Origin: JBCDHN01 sp965224535
Lineage (GTDB): Bacteria; Verrucomicrobiota; Verrucomicrobiia; Verrucomicrobiales; DEV007
Length of the DNA stretch: 64,000 nt
Assembly (NCBI GenBank): GCA_965224535.1
Contig: CBDCZR010000020.1
Location: forward strand, 1-64,000
Direction: 5' to 3'
Under the pieces are notes generated by a model. That model worked only from the letters and a program-made list of their open reading frames with translations, did no database searches and was not told the origin of the DNA. Position numbers and translations under genes: made by a program. Of this stretch, positions 33,997 through 42,185 are shown piece by piece. How positions within the stretch are numbered: position 1 is the first letter of the stretch; each line of letters starts with the position of its first letter.

Positions 33997-34470
33997 CTAA
34001 CTCGCGGTCCGCGGCTCGCCCCGCCGCTGGCTGCCCGATTTCGACTCCATGGTCATCAAGAACACCGCCAGCCCGATCAGCACCAAATTTCGCGCAATGG
34101 CCAGCGGGTAGTTCGTGGTCTCGGCGGAATCGCCAAAACAGCCGCAGGTGATCTCCAGCCCGCGAATCCAGGCCGAGCCCAGCGCAACGATGAAGACGGC
34201 AAGCGAGCCTAGCAAAACGACCAAGGCTCCCAGGTAGATGCGCCGGGCGATGAGCGCCAATCCGGCAAAAATCTCCAACCACGGCAGGGTCAGGGCAATG
34301 AGCGAAGGGATGGGATCGCGCACGATCCGAAAATTGTGAATGTCGATGGCGAACAGCTCGGGATTTTTCAGCTTCAACACGCCGGAGAGCACGAAGAGCG
34401 CGCCAAGAAACACGCGCATCGCCAATTCCAGCCACCAAGCTCCGGATCGCCAATTTTGGGGCTCACTCAT
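33997..34470 (-). CDS. MauE/DoxX-like membrane protein
   Basis: 157 aa with four membrane helices. The first, RVFLGALFVLSGVLKLKNPE, and the later PWLEIFAGLALIARR match the MauE/DoxX pattern. A cysteine pair, ITCGCFGDS, sits between helices 3 and 4 as in MauE-like proteins linked to thiol redox chemistry. The C-terminus is basic. Its start overlaps the end of acpS by 8 bp, so it is translationally coupled to that gene. No thioredoxin-like partner is seen beside it. Confidence 0.75.
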   Translation of the reverse strand: MSEPQNWRSGAWWLELAMRVFLGALFVLSGVLKLKNPELFAIDIHNFRIVRDPIPSLIALTLPWLEIFAGLALIARRIYLGALVVLLGSLAVFIVALGSAWIRGLEITCGCFGDSAETTNYPLAIARNLVLIGLAVFLMTMESKSGSQRRGEPRTAS

Positions 34471-34849
34471 CGCAACAAATCACCGCGTTGGCCGCCGCAT
34501 ACTGGTCGGTGTGGGTGAGGCTGATCATGATTTTGGTGATCGCCTTGCGTTCGGCGAAGGCCTTGCCCCGCCCGTTGAGCACCACGAAAGGCTCGCCGGA
34601 ATCCCGCCGCCGGATCTCCATGTCCGTCCAGTTCAAATCCGCGCCGATCCCCGTTCCAAAAGCTTTGGCGATGGCCTCTTTGGCCGCAAATCGCGCCGCG
34701 TAGTGCCGGCTGGCGAACTTCATCGAATCGCAGTAATCGCGCTCGGCCTGGGTAAAAACGCGATCGAGAAACGCATCGCCAAGCCGATCGATGGATTGGC
34801 GAATCCGGGCGTTTTCGACAACATCCACGCCGATGCCTAGGATCATCAT
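34463..34849 (-). CDS. acpS: Holo-[acyl-carrier-protein] synthase
   Basis: 128 aa, the usual size of AcpS, which transfers 4'-phosphopantetheine from CoA to acyl carrier protein for fatty-acid synthesis. Metal-binding Asp9 in ILGIGVDVVE and Glu58 in RFAAKEAIAKAFGTG are present, and SLTHTDQYAAANAV closes the fold. I use the ATG at 34849 (tandem ATG codons) and reject the longer frame, which adds an unsupported Pro-rich head. pgsA starts divergently 141 bp away. Confidence 0.93.
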   Translation of the reverse strand: MMILGIGVDVVENARIRQSIDRLGDAFLDRVFTQAERDYCDSMKFASRHYAARFAAKEAIAKAFGTGIGADLNWTDMEIRRRDSGEPFVVLNGRGKAFAERKAITKIMISLTHTDQYAAANAVICCDE

Positions 34850-34990
34850 TTCTTGGGCAAAGGTAACGGCAGGCGGCGGCAAAGGGAAAGGCAAAAAATC
34901 GCCGCCGGTGACGTCAAATGTTCGCACCCATTTTGGGATTTGCTCTTTGCGGCAAGCGCGTGCCCAATACCCCTCCTCCCTCCCTCACCC

Positions 34991-35572
34991 ATGAATCTAC
35001 CCAACCAGCTCACCATCCTTCGCCTCCTCCTCACCGGGGTTTTCGTCGCGATGATGTCCCTGCACTTCGCGGGCCAGCATTCTGCCAGCCTCATCATTTT
35101 TTCCATCGCCGCATTCACCGATTTTTTGGACGGCTACCTGGCTCGGAAGCACAATCTGGTGACGAATTTCGGCAAATTGATGGACCCGCTGGCCGATAAG
35201 GTGCTGATGGGCGCGGGATTCGTGCTTTTGGCCGAATTGGGGCTGGTTCCCGGGTGGCTGGTGGTCGCGATCCTGGCCCGGGAGTTCCTCGTCACCGGTT
35301 TGCGGCTGCTGGCGGCCAGCGACGGAAAAGTTGTTTCCGCCGATAATCTGGGTAAGCAAAAGACCATCTGGCAAATCGTGACGCTCCTCTATTTTTTGCT
35401 CTATTTGGCCTCCGGCGAGCCCATGTTCGCCAAATTGCGCGGTTTGTTTGAGTGGACGCCGTTTAGCCCGAAAATCGCCGGTTTGGGCCTTCTCGCGACG
35501 TCGCTGATTTTGACGGTGTGGTCGGGAATTGGCTACGTTTTGAACAATCGCCACGTTTTGCGGGAAAATTAG
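34991..35572 (+). CDS. pgsA: CDP-diacylglycerol-glycerol-3-phosphate 3-phosphatidyltransferase
   Basis: 193-aa membrane enzyme of phosphatidylglycerol synthesis. The CDP-alcohol phosphotransferase signature is complete: Asp44, Asp47-Gly48, Ala51-Arg52, Gly61, Asp65 and Asp69 in DFLDGYLAR and NFGKLMDPLADK. The N-terminus NLPNQLTILRLLL is typical of PgsA. About five or six membrane helices. ATG 34991 is chosen because the longer frame would add 46 hydrophilic residues unrelated to the family. Confidence 0.93.
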   Translation: MNLPNQLTILRLLLTGVFVAMMSLHFAGQHSASLIIFSIAAFTDFLDGYLARKHNLVTNFGKLMDPLADKVLMGAGFVLLAELGLVPGWLVVAILAREFLVTGLRLLAASDGKVVSADNLGKQKTIWQIVTLLYFLLYLASGEPMFAKLRGLFEWTPFSPKIAGLGLLATSLILTVWSGIGYVLNNRHVLREN

Positions 35573-35645
35573 AGACTCAACAATCGCCCGGTTTTAGTGT
35601 AAGATCGACCCGCGCTTTGGCGTATCACCCACCTGATTCCTTGGA

Positions 35646-36740
35646 ATGACGACCAGCTTGCCGTATGTCGGCCTTCGGCCGTACGACCGTAGTGAAGGCT
35701 CCTTTTTTTGCGGACGCCAGGGAGAGGTGATGGTGCTGCGCGACGCCTACCAGGAACAGGCGGCCGGCAAGGGTAAGTTGCTCGTGATCTACGGCCCCAG
35801 CGCGGTGGGCAAAACGTCGACCATTCAGGCGGGGCTCTGGCCAATCGTGCGCCTGGAAAAGGACGTGGCCAAATTCGAGCGCATCGTGCCGGACTACGGT
35901 GAGGATTTGGCGGCGTTTTTCCAGCGCATCCGCCAAATTGTGGGCCGAATGACGGCGGGTTCGGCTGGGGAACGCACCATGGTCTTCGTCGATGAGTTGG
36001 ACCAGGTTTTCGGCTACCCGCTCACCGGCGAGTTGGACGACGAAACGCGCGGATTGCTCGTGAAAATGCTGGAATTCCTGGTTCAAGCCTCAAAAAACGG
36101 CATGGCGCGGATCGTGATCGGCGTGAGCGAGCCTTGGTCGCGGTTTTTGGAGGATGCGCCGACCAATCAGGCGTTTTTGGCCAACGCGCTGGATTTTTTC
36201 CGCCTCACGCACATGAGCACCTCCGGAATGGAGGAGTTTTTGCGCGTGCCGGTGGCGAGGTGGAAAAAAGCGCCGAAAGATGCCGTGGGCGTGGTGGATC
36301 AGACATTTTTTCACGATTTTTTCGGCGAATTGAGCGACAATCCCGCGGCTTTGCCGCTGGCCAACTACACGCTGGAACGGATCCTGGAAACCGGCGACAA
36401 ATCCAAGGCGTTCGACTACGTGGCCTACCGGGAAATGGGCGGTTTGCTAGGTTCCGCGCTAACCTATCTGGAAGAAACCTTCCTTTCCTGGCCGCCGGAA
36501 CTTCAAGCCAAGCTGCCCATCTTCATCGAGCTGTTTCGCGCCGCGACGACGGAGAATTCCGACCATGACGTGCGTTGCGCGCAGGTGAACCCGCTGGTGG
36601 CCGATCCCGACGCGCGGGAAGTTTTCGGCAACCTGCTCAACGCCCGTTTGCTCTGCCTTTTGGGCGATCGCTGGAGCGCGGCGGAGGCGCGAGTCGTGCA
36701 CGATCAGCTTTTCGCAAAATGGCCGCGAACGGCGCTGTAG
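35646..36740 (+). CDS. Stand-alone STAND-type P-loop NTPase (nSTAND1-like)
   Basis: 364 aa. Opens with PYVGLRPYDRSEGSFFCGRQ, the signature entry of nSTAND1 NTPases. Walker A is GPSAVGKTS (50-58), Walker B TMVFVDELDQVF (111-122), and a helical winged-helix-like part follows (about 250-360). Family members usually carry WD40 or TIR or protease effector domains; none is present here. The protein ends with VVHDQLFAKWPRTAL, which in longer relatives is the transition towards the sensor region, so it could be a truncated or partner-dependent form. The Uma2 nuclease gene converges on it, 25 bp between stops. Function not assigned. Confidence 0.78.
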   Translation: MTTSLPYVGLRPYDRSEGSFFCGRQGEVMVLRDAYQEQAAGKGKLLVIYGPSAVGKTSTIQAGLWPIVRLEKDVAKFERIVPDYGEDLAAFFQRIRQIVGRMTAGSAGERTMVFVDELDQVFGYPLTGELDDETRGLLVKMLEFLVQASKNGMARIVIGVSEPWSRFLEDAPTNQAFLANALDFFRLTHMSTSGMEEFLRVPVARWKKAPKDAVGVVDQTFFHDFFGELSDNPAALPLANYTLERILETGDKSKAFDYVAYREMGGLLGSALTYLEETFLSWPPELQAKLPIFIELFRAATTENSDHDVRCAQVNPLVADPDAREVFGNLLNARLLCLLGDRWSAAEARVVHDQLFAKWPRTAL

Positions 36741-36765
36741 CGTGTGCGTAGAGGCGTCGAATCAA

Positions 36766-37380
36766 TCAACAACCCAGCGCTTTGCGAAATTTCGCATCGG
36801 CCGCGTTCAAGGATTTCAGCCGGCTGCATCGCTCAACCAGCTTCATGTCCAAATCCGGGAAAATCCGGCTGCGCTTGGACGCTTTGTAGCCTTTGCCGTT
36901 GGCCTTGAGCAGGTAAACGCTGATCTTGCCTTCCTCCCAAATCCAGAATTCCGGAACGTCGAACCTGGCGTAAAAGCTCTGCTTGCTGATGGCTTCGGAA
37001 CTCATCACCACCTCCACAACCAAGTCTGGCCCCTCGCCCTCCTCCGGTTCGCGCCCGAACCAGAACGCTTCGTCCGGATTCTTGCCGGCGTTCTTCTTTT
37101 CCGAGCCGATGAGTGCGCTGCCGGTAGAAATGACCGTGGTGTCCTGCATCATGGCGTAGGCACCAATCAAATGGGCCAAAAGGCGGCTGACGATTCCGTG
37201 AGAAAGTGATTCTTTGCCCATGATTTCAAGAATTCCGTCGCAAAAAGCCACGCGAATGGCTCCAAACTCCCCGAAGTAAGCCAAAAACCGCTGGTAGGCC
37301 TCCCAGTCCGTGTCGTACACAACCACGTGTCCCCCATCGGCCGCGATTTTAGCGAGGTTGGTGGTTGGTCTGGCGCTCAT
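36766..37380 (-). CDS. Uma2-family (DUF820) PD-(D/E)XK nuclease-like protein
   Basis: 204 aa. The restriction-enzyme-like core has Asp103 (NPDEAFWFG), Asp119 and Glu123 (PDLVVEVVMSSEAISK) and Lys133, followed by ARFDVPEFWIWEEGKISVY. This is the standard Uma2 layout: SHGIVSRLLAHLIGAY before, PDLVVEV then FDVPEFW after. Uma2 proteins occur in many paralogues in cyanobacteria, Planctomycetes and Verrucomicrobia, and their biological role is unclear. It is divergent from the sigma-factor gene across a repeat-bearing promoter region. Confidence 0.88.
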   Translation of the reverse strand: MSARPTTNLAKIAADGGHVVVYDTDWEAYQRFLAYFGEFGAIRVAFCDGILEIMGKESLSHGIVSRLLAHLIGAYAMMQDTTVISTGSALIGSEKKNAGKNPDEAFWFGREPEEGEGPDLVVEVVMSSEAISKQSFYARFDVPEFWIWEEGKISVYLLKANGKGYKASKRSRIFPDLDMKLVERCSRLKSLNAADAKFRKALGC

Positions 37381-37437
37381 TCCGGTTGCGCCAGCTTAGG
37401 CGGCGGCGTCGGCGATGTCCAGCGCAGGAATTCCGGG

Positions 37438-37486
37438 GAAATCGCGGGATTCGCGGGAAATCGCGGGAAATCGCGAGAAATCGCGG
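37438..37486. repeat. Direct repeats of a ~10-bp AAATCGCGGG unit
   Basis: Five adjacent units: AAATCGCGGG, ATTCGCGGG, AAATCGCGGG, AAATCGCGAG, AAATCGCGGA. They stand in the 190-bp gap between the divergent Uma2 and sigma-factor genes. Ten-base spacing would place repeated sites on one face of the helix, compatible with an operator; a simple satellite is equally possible. Confidence 0.65.
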
Positions 37487-37573
37487 ATGATTGCTCGGCG
37501 CCACCAAGCGTGTAACGTAGCGCCGGCGGCCGATGCTTGAGAATTTTCCGCCCGCTGACGCCGTTTCCCTCCG

Positions 37574-38119
37574 ATGTCTTCCAACACCAGCCCAACCAAA
37601 GCCGACTCCGAGTCGCCGGAAGACTTTGTCGCGCTGGTTCTCGCCAACCAGATGCGAATTCGCAATTTTATCCGCTCGCTGGTCTCAAATCGCGAAGACG
37701 CCGAGGATCTCTACCAAAAAACCAGCGTGGTGCTGTGGAAGAAGTTCGATCAGTACGAACCCGGCACGAATTTCGCCTCCTGGGCCATGCGCGTGGCCTA
37801 TTTTGAGGTTTGCGACTATCGCAAAAAAATGGCCCGGGCGCGCGTCACCTTCAGCCAGGAAGTTTTTGACGCGTTGGCGGAAAAAGTGGCCGAAGTATCG
37901 CTGGAGGAAGACATTCGGCGCGACGCGCTGGACGTCTGCATCGATGGGTTGAGCGAGACCAACCGCGAATTGATCCGGCTGCGCTACATCGAGGATTTGC
38001 CGATGGAGGACGTGGCCAAACAGATCGATCGGCCCGCCAAAACGGTCTACCGCATTTTGCAACAGGTCAGAAGCTGGCTCTTGAACTGCATCCAACACCG
38101 ACTGGCGCGAGAAACATGA
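37574..38119 (+). CDS. ECF-type RNA polymerase sigma factor
   Basis: 181 aa. Region 2: FVALVLANQMRIRNFIRSLV, NREDAEDLYQKTSVVLWKKF and GTNFASWAMRVAYFEVCDYR. Region 4: LSETNRELIRLRYIEDLPME and DVAKQIDRPAKTVYRILQQV, a helix-turn-helix. This is the sigma type common in Planctomycetes and Verrucomicrobia. It overlaps the downstream FecR/LamG gene by 4 bp (ATGA), the usual arrangement of sigma factor and cognate membrane-bound regulator. Confidence 0.92.
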   Translation: MSSNTSPTKADSESPEDFVALVLANQMRIRNFIRSLVSNREDAEDLYQKTSVVLWKKFDQYEPGTNFASWAMRVAYFEVCDYRKKMARARVTFSQEVFDALAEKVAEVSLEEDIRRDALDVCIDGLSETNRELIRLRYIEDLPMEDVAKQIDRPAKTVYRILQQVRSWLLNCIQHRLARET

Positions 38120-39765
38120 ACCAAGACGAATCCACCCAAAAACTGTGCCGCCTCATCGCGGCCTGGTGCGAAGGCACAATCTCCGACGACGAGGTGCGCC
38201 AACTCAACTGGCTTTTGCTCGGCAACGACGAGGCGCAACGGCTTTTTGCCCGATTGACCGGGCTCAACGCGTCCCTGGAACTGCTCGGGCCCGAAGTCCG
38301 GCCCGAAAACGTGGTCGCCCTGCCCTCATCCGCCAAAATCTCGCGAAAACCCGCAAAAACGCCGCGTTGGCGCTCGATTTTGGAAATTGCCGCCGTTTTG
38401 GTGGCGGTGGCGTCGCTGACTTGGGCGGTTCGCGCAAATCGTGGCGAAACGGCCCCGGAAAATCTGGCTCAACCGGGATTCGTCCAGCATCTGGCTCAAC
38501 CGGGATTCGTCCAGCCAAAGCCCGATCCCGGCTTCGCGCTGCTGACTCACGCCATCGGCACCGAATGGGAGGAAGGCGCGGCGCAATTTCGCGCGGGATC
38601 CGCCGTCGGCAAGGGCCACCTCAAACTCGCCGCCGGCCTGCTGCACCTGCAATTTTACAACGGCGTGAAGGTGGTGATCGAAGGACCGGCGGACTTCGAA
38701 ATTCTCTCGATGGAGGAAAGCTTCTGCCGCCGGGGCCGCTTCCACGCCAGCGTCCCTCCGCATGCTGAAGGTTTCACCGTGCACACGCCGATCGGCGAGC
38801 TGATCGACCACGGCACCGACTTCGGCGTTGAGGTGAACGAGGACGGCAGCTCCGAAGTTCACGTTTTCGACGGTGAGGTGGCGTTTCGCAACGCCCAGCA
38901 AGAAACCGTGGCCCAGCTTCGGGCTGGTGAAGCCGCCCAAATCGACAAAATGGGTCACCCGCTCTCACTTTTCGCTGATCCGGACTACTTTGCCAGCGAT
39001 ACCGAGCTGATGCGCTGGCATGCCGACGAAATGGCCCGTCAACTGGCGCGCTGGTACCACACCAACCAGCGCTGGCGCAGTGATTTGCGGCTGCTGGCCT
39101 ACTACGACTTCGATTCGGCCGACTACATCACCGGCATCTTGCCTGCGGAGACTCGCGACCCCTGGGCGGCCGGGCAGGATGGGGTCATCGTCGGCGCACG
39201 CCACACCATGGGCCGGTGGCCGGGCAAGGGCGGACTGCAATTTTCCCGGCCCTCGCACCGCGTGCGCGTCCGCATCCCCGGTTATTTCGATGCGTTAACC
39301 CTCAGCAGTTGGGTTCGCATCGACCGCTTCGAAAATCGCACCCACGGGCTGCTTCTCAGCGATGGATTCGATCACGGAGCGGTGCATTGGCAATTTCACG
39401 GCCGTAGCGGCCAGCTGACCCTGGCCACGCGCCGGGAAGAGGGCGAGTGGGCTAGCTACGACTCCCCGCCGGTGCTGAATTCCACGCAAGTGGGCGATTG
39501 GCTGCACCTGGCCTGCGTTTACCACCGGCGCGAGGGCTTTGTCGCGCATTACGTCAACGGCGCGGAAATCAGCCGCGAGCCGCTCAAGCTCGACGTTCGC
39601 CTGCGGGCAGGAATCGCGGAAATCGGCAACTGGGGCGTCTCCCGCAAAGGCGACAGCCACACCCCGCGAAGCTTCATCGGTGTGATGGACGAGTTCTCCG
39701 TGTTTGGCGAGGCGTTGGAACGCGAAGAAATCGCCGAAATTCACGAAAACGGCCGTCCGCGGTAG
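38116..39765 (+). CDS. FecR-domain membrane protein with C-terminal LamG domain
   Basis: 549 aa. A cytoplasmic N-terminal helical region (1-80) carries CRLIAAWCEGTISDDEVRQL, probably the sigma-binding part. One membrane helix (about 86-105) leads to a FecR domain (about 150-275) with FYNGVKVVIEGPADFEILS, GFTVHTPIGELIDHGTDFGV and SEVHVFDGEVAF. The C-terminus (about 350-545) is LamG/concanavalin-like (LHLACVYHRREGFVAHYVNG). An anti-sigma or sensor role for the upstream ECF factor is inferred from the 4-bp overlap; the ligand of the LamG part is unknown. Confidence 0.88.
   Translation: MNQDESTQKLCRLIAAWCEGTISDDEVRQLNWLLLGNDEAQRLFARLTGLNASLELLGPEVRPENVVALPSSAKISRKPAKTPRWRSILEIAAVLVAVASLTWAVRANRGETAPENLAQPGFVQHLAQPGFVQPKPDPGFALLTHAIGTEWEEGAAQFRAGSAVGKGHLKLAAGLLHLQFYNGVKVVIEGPADFEILSMEESFCRRGRFHASVPPHAEGFTVHTPIGELIDHGTDFGVEVNEDGSSEVHVFDGEVAFRNAQQETVAQLRAGEAAQIDKMGHPLSLFADPDYFASDTELMRWHADEMARQLARWYHTNQRWRSDLRLLAYYDFDSADYITGILPAETRDPWAAGQDGVIVGARHTMGRWPGKGGLQFSRPSHRVRVRIPGYFDALTLSSWVRIDRFENRTHGLLLSDGFDHGAVHWQFHGRSGQLTLATRREEGEWASYDSPPVLNSTQVGDWLHLACVYHRREGFVAHYVNGAEISREPLKLDVRLRAGIAEIGNWGVSRKGDSHTPRSFIGVMDEFSVFGEALEREEIAEIHENGRPR
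38464..38514. repeat. In-frame 24-bp repeat in the FecR/LamG gene
   Basis: The 24-bp unit encoding LAQPGFVQ occurs at 38464-38487 and identically at 38491-38514, separated by one codon. It lies just outside the membrane helix and lengthens the linker by nine residues. Exact identity implies a recent duplication. Confidence 0.9.
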
Positions 39766-39834
39766 CGGGGGCTACTTTTTCGTCGCCTTGCGCGGCTCAC
39801 TCCGGCCGTTCGTCCGGAGAGGCGCGAACTGACC

Positions 39835-39975
39835 TCACCCTTGATCCTGCCGCCTTCCGTCCTTCCTGGTTTGCCGAACCAGGTAGATGACCAAGATCAG
39901 GGTCGCGATCGGCACCACCATTATTACGGCGAAAACGAAGAGTGCGATCGCCATCTCAAGAGGACCGGGCATCAT
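39835..39975 (-). CDS. Small single-span membrane protein (46 aa)
   Basis: MMPGPLEMAIALFVFAVIMV continues into VPIATLILVIYLVRQTRKDG: one long hydrophobic segment followed by a basic tail. The frame can be extended to 40185, but that part overlaps the oxidoreductase gene and has no membrane-protein character. Too short to assign; the clean hydrophobic/basic layout supports translation. Confidence 0.5.
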   Translation of the reverse strand: MMPGPLEMAIALFVFAVIMVVPIATLILVIYLVRQTRKDGRRQDQG

Positions 39976-40056
39976 GATCGCGCAAAGTAGGGCGCGCCGG
40001 GGCCAGCCGCAAGTGGCGGCCTTGATTTCCAGCTCACGCCGGCCTTTTGTGGGCCC

Positions 40057-41133
40057 ATGCCCTTCGATTTCACGCCCAGGCGCAAATTTGTCGCCTCCGC
40101 GGCTGCTTTGGCCGTTCCCAACCTGGTCGGCGCGGTTGATCCGCCCAAAATCCGCATCGGCCAAATCGGCACGCAACACGCGCATGCCGCGGGGAAGATG
40201 GGTTCGATTCGCAGTTTGAGCGAGCTGTTCGAAGTTGTCGGAATCGTCGAACCTGACGAGGAGCGACGCCAGGCCGTGGCGGAAAACAAGGCTTACGCCG
40301 GCCTAACCTGGATGACGCAGGAAGAATTGCTGGCTGCCGATGGCCTGGCCGCCGTGGCGGTGGAAACCGCGGTGCCGGACCTGGTTTCGACCGCGCTGGC
40401 GTGCGTTCGTGCGGGAAAGCACGTCCACCTGGACAAACCGGCCGGGACGAATCTGGCCGATTGCCGCGAGCTTCACGCTGAGGCGGATAAACGTGGCCTA
40501 ACCATCCAGATGGGCTACATGCTGCGCTACAATCCCGCGTTTGCCCTGCTTTTCCGGATCGTGCGCAACGGCTGGCTGGGCCGAATCACCGAGGTGACCG
40601 CCGCCATGGGAAAAAAGGCCGGCGACAGCACAAGAAGCGCGTTAGCCGAGTTCCCCGGCGGCGGGATGTTTGAGCTGGCCTGCCACATCATCGACGCTAC
40701 CGTGACCGTGCTCGGCAAGCCGGACCACGTTACGCCGCACAACCGGCAAACTTACCCGGAAAAGGACGCGTTTGCGGATAACCAGCTTGCTGTGCTCGAT
40801 TATCCGGACGCCATCGCCATGATTCGCTGCAACCACATCGACCCGTTCGGATTTCCGCGCCGTCACTTCGAGGTGGTGGGCGAATCCGGGTTTTTCCGCA
40901 TCAATCCGCTGGAACCGCCAAAAGCGCTGCTGGGTCTCGACCGCGCGCGAGGTGATTTCGCGAAGGGAACCCAGGAGGTCGCGCTTCCGAAAACGACCGG
41001 CCGCTACGACGACGAATTCCGCGATTTGGCGAAAATCATCCGCGGGGACAAGAAGCTGGCCTGGGATTCCGTCCACGATCTCGCCGTGCAAGAAACCGTG
41101 CTGCGCGCCAGCGGGATGTGGCCCCAAAAGTAG
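40057..41133 (+). CDS. Gfo/Idh/MocA-family oxidoreductase, secreted-type
   Basis: 358 aa. Possible Tat-like leader: TPRRKFVASAAALAVPNLVG. NAD(P)-binding Rossmann start IRIGQIGTQHAHAAGKM (atypical: no GxGxxG), then VGIVEPDEERRQAVAE and GKHVHLDKPAGTNLADCREL with the conserved Lys-Pro of the family. The C-terminal substrate domain includes GGGMFELACHIIDATVTVLG. Probably acts on a sugar or sugar acid. Transcribed divergently from the small membrane protein. Confidence 0.88.
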   Translation: MPFDFTPRRKFVASAAALAVPNLVGAVDPPKIRIGQIGTQHAHAAGKMGSIRSLSELFEVVGIVEPDEERRQAVAENKAYAGLTWMTQEELLAADGLAAVAVETAVPDLVSTALACVRAGKHVHLDKPAGTNLADCRELHAEADKRGLTIQMGYMLRYNPAFALLFRIVRNGWLGRITEVTAAMGKKAGDSTRSALAEFPGGGMFELACHIIDATVTVLGKPDHVTPHNRQTYPEKDAFADNQLAVLDYPDAIAMIRCNHIDPFGFPRRHFEVVGESGFFRINPLEPPKALLGLDRARGDFAKGTQEVALPKTTGRYDDEFRDLAKIIRGDKKLAWDSVHDLAVQETVLRASGMWPQK

Positions 41134-41354
41134 GACGAGCAACGTGCGATTGCGCGACCAGGTCATGCAACCATCGGGCCTCGGCTAAGAACTGATGCGC
41201 CTTGCTGAGTTCAGACTTCGACTCGATGCCGCATCGTTTTACGGAGGCACACGCCGAAAAAACAGTTGCGCGCGTTGGCAACAATCTCTAGCATCGCCAT
41301 CCGTTAGTTGCCTTCATCGGCAACTATCGGAATCTGCCTCACACTCACCTCACC

Positions 41355-42185
41355 GTGAACGCGTCCCTTCGTATCCTAACGCCTTTGCTGGCTTTTGCGG
41401 CCCTTTTTCTCGACGGTTGTTTCGACTCAGCCGATGACGGGGCTCAATCCCTCACCATCACCGGTTCCAGCACCGTTGCTCCGGTCATCGCCGATGCCGC
41501 GAAGCGTTTCGAGGAGCAAAATCCCGGGACGCGCATCGATGTCCAGACCGGCGGCTCGTCGCGCGGGATTGCGGACGCGGAATCGGGCTTAGCTGATTTG
41601 GGAATGGCGTCGCGCGCGTTGAAACCCGCGGAAACGGGGCTGACGCCGCACCAAATCGCCGTGGATGGCGTTTGCCTCATCGTCCACGCGCAAAATCCCG
41701 TCCGCAACCTCACTCGCGACCAGGTCATCGCCATCTACAAGGGCGAAATCACGAATTGGAGCGAGGTTGGCGGGCCGGAGGCGGAAATCGTGGTGGGAAA
41801 CAAGGCGGAGGGCACGGGGACGCTGGAGGTGTTCCTGAATTACACCGGATTGGACAGCGCCGACATCCAGCCGGACGTGGTGTTGGGGATGAACCAGCAC
41901 GCCATCAAGACGGTGGCAGGCAATCCGCAAGCGCTCGGCTACGTTTCCATCGGCGCGGCGGCGAGCGAGGCGGAGGCGGGGACGCCCATTAAGCTCATCG
42001 GTTGCGACGGGGTGCCGGCGACGACCGCGGCGGTGGCGCACGGCGATTTTCCGATCACGCGGCCCTTGCAAGTGGTTAGCCGCGGTGAGCTTTCCCCGTT
42101 AGCCTCGCATTTCCTGGATTATCTCAAATCGCCGGCCGTTCACGACATCATCGAGAGCCATCTTTATGTCCCGGCCGCGCCCTGA
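41355..42185 (+). CDS. pstS: Phosphate ABC transporter substrate-binding lipoprotein
   Basis: 276 aa from GTG 41355. Lipobox FLDGC with Cys22. SLTITGSSTVAPVIADAAKR and DVQTGGSSRGIADAESGLAD are PstS phosphate-binding motifs, and VIAIYKGEITNWSEVGGPEA is the classic core. It overlaps pstC by 20 bp. The 221 bp upstream show no obvious Pho box that I can identify by eye. Confidence 0.92.
   Translation: MNASLRILTPLLAFAALFLDGCFDSADDGAQSLTITGSSTVAPVIADAAKRFEEQNPGTRIDVQTGGSSRGIADAESGLADLGMASRALKPAETGLTPHQIAVDGVCLIVHAQNPVRNLTRDQVIAIYKGEITNWSEVGGPEAEIVVGNKAEGTGTLEVFLNYTGLDSADIQPDVVLGMNQHAIKTVAGNPQALGYVSIGAAASEAEAGTPIKLIGCDGVPATTAAVAHGDFPITRPLQVVSRGELSPLASHFLDYLKSPAVHDIIESHLYVPAAP

Noticed and set aside
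41134..41354. Search for a Pho box upstream of pstS
   Set aside because: No pair of direct CTGTCAT-like heptamers could be recognised, so no regulatory site is annotated.
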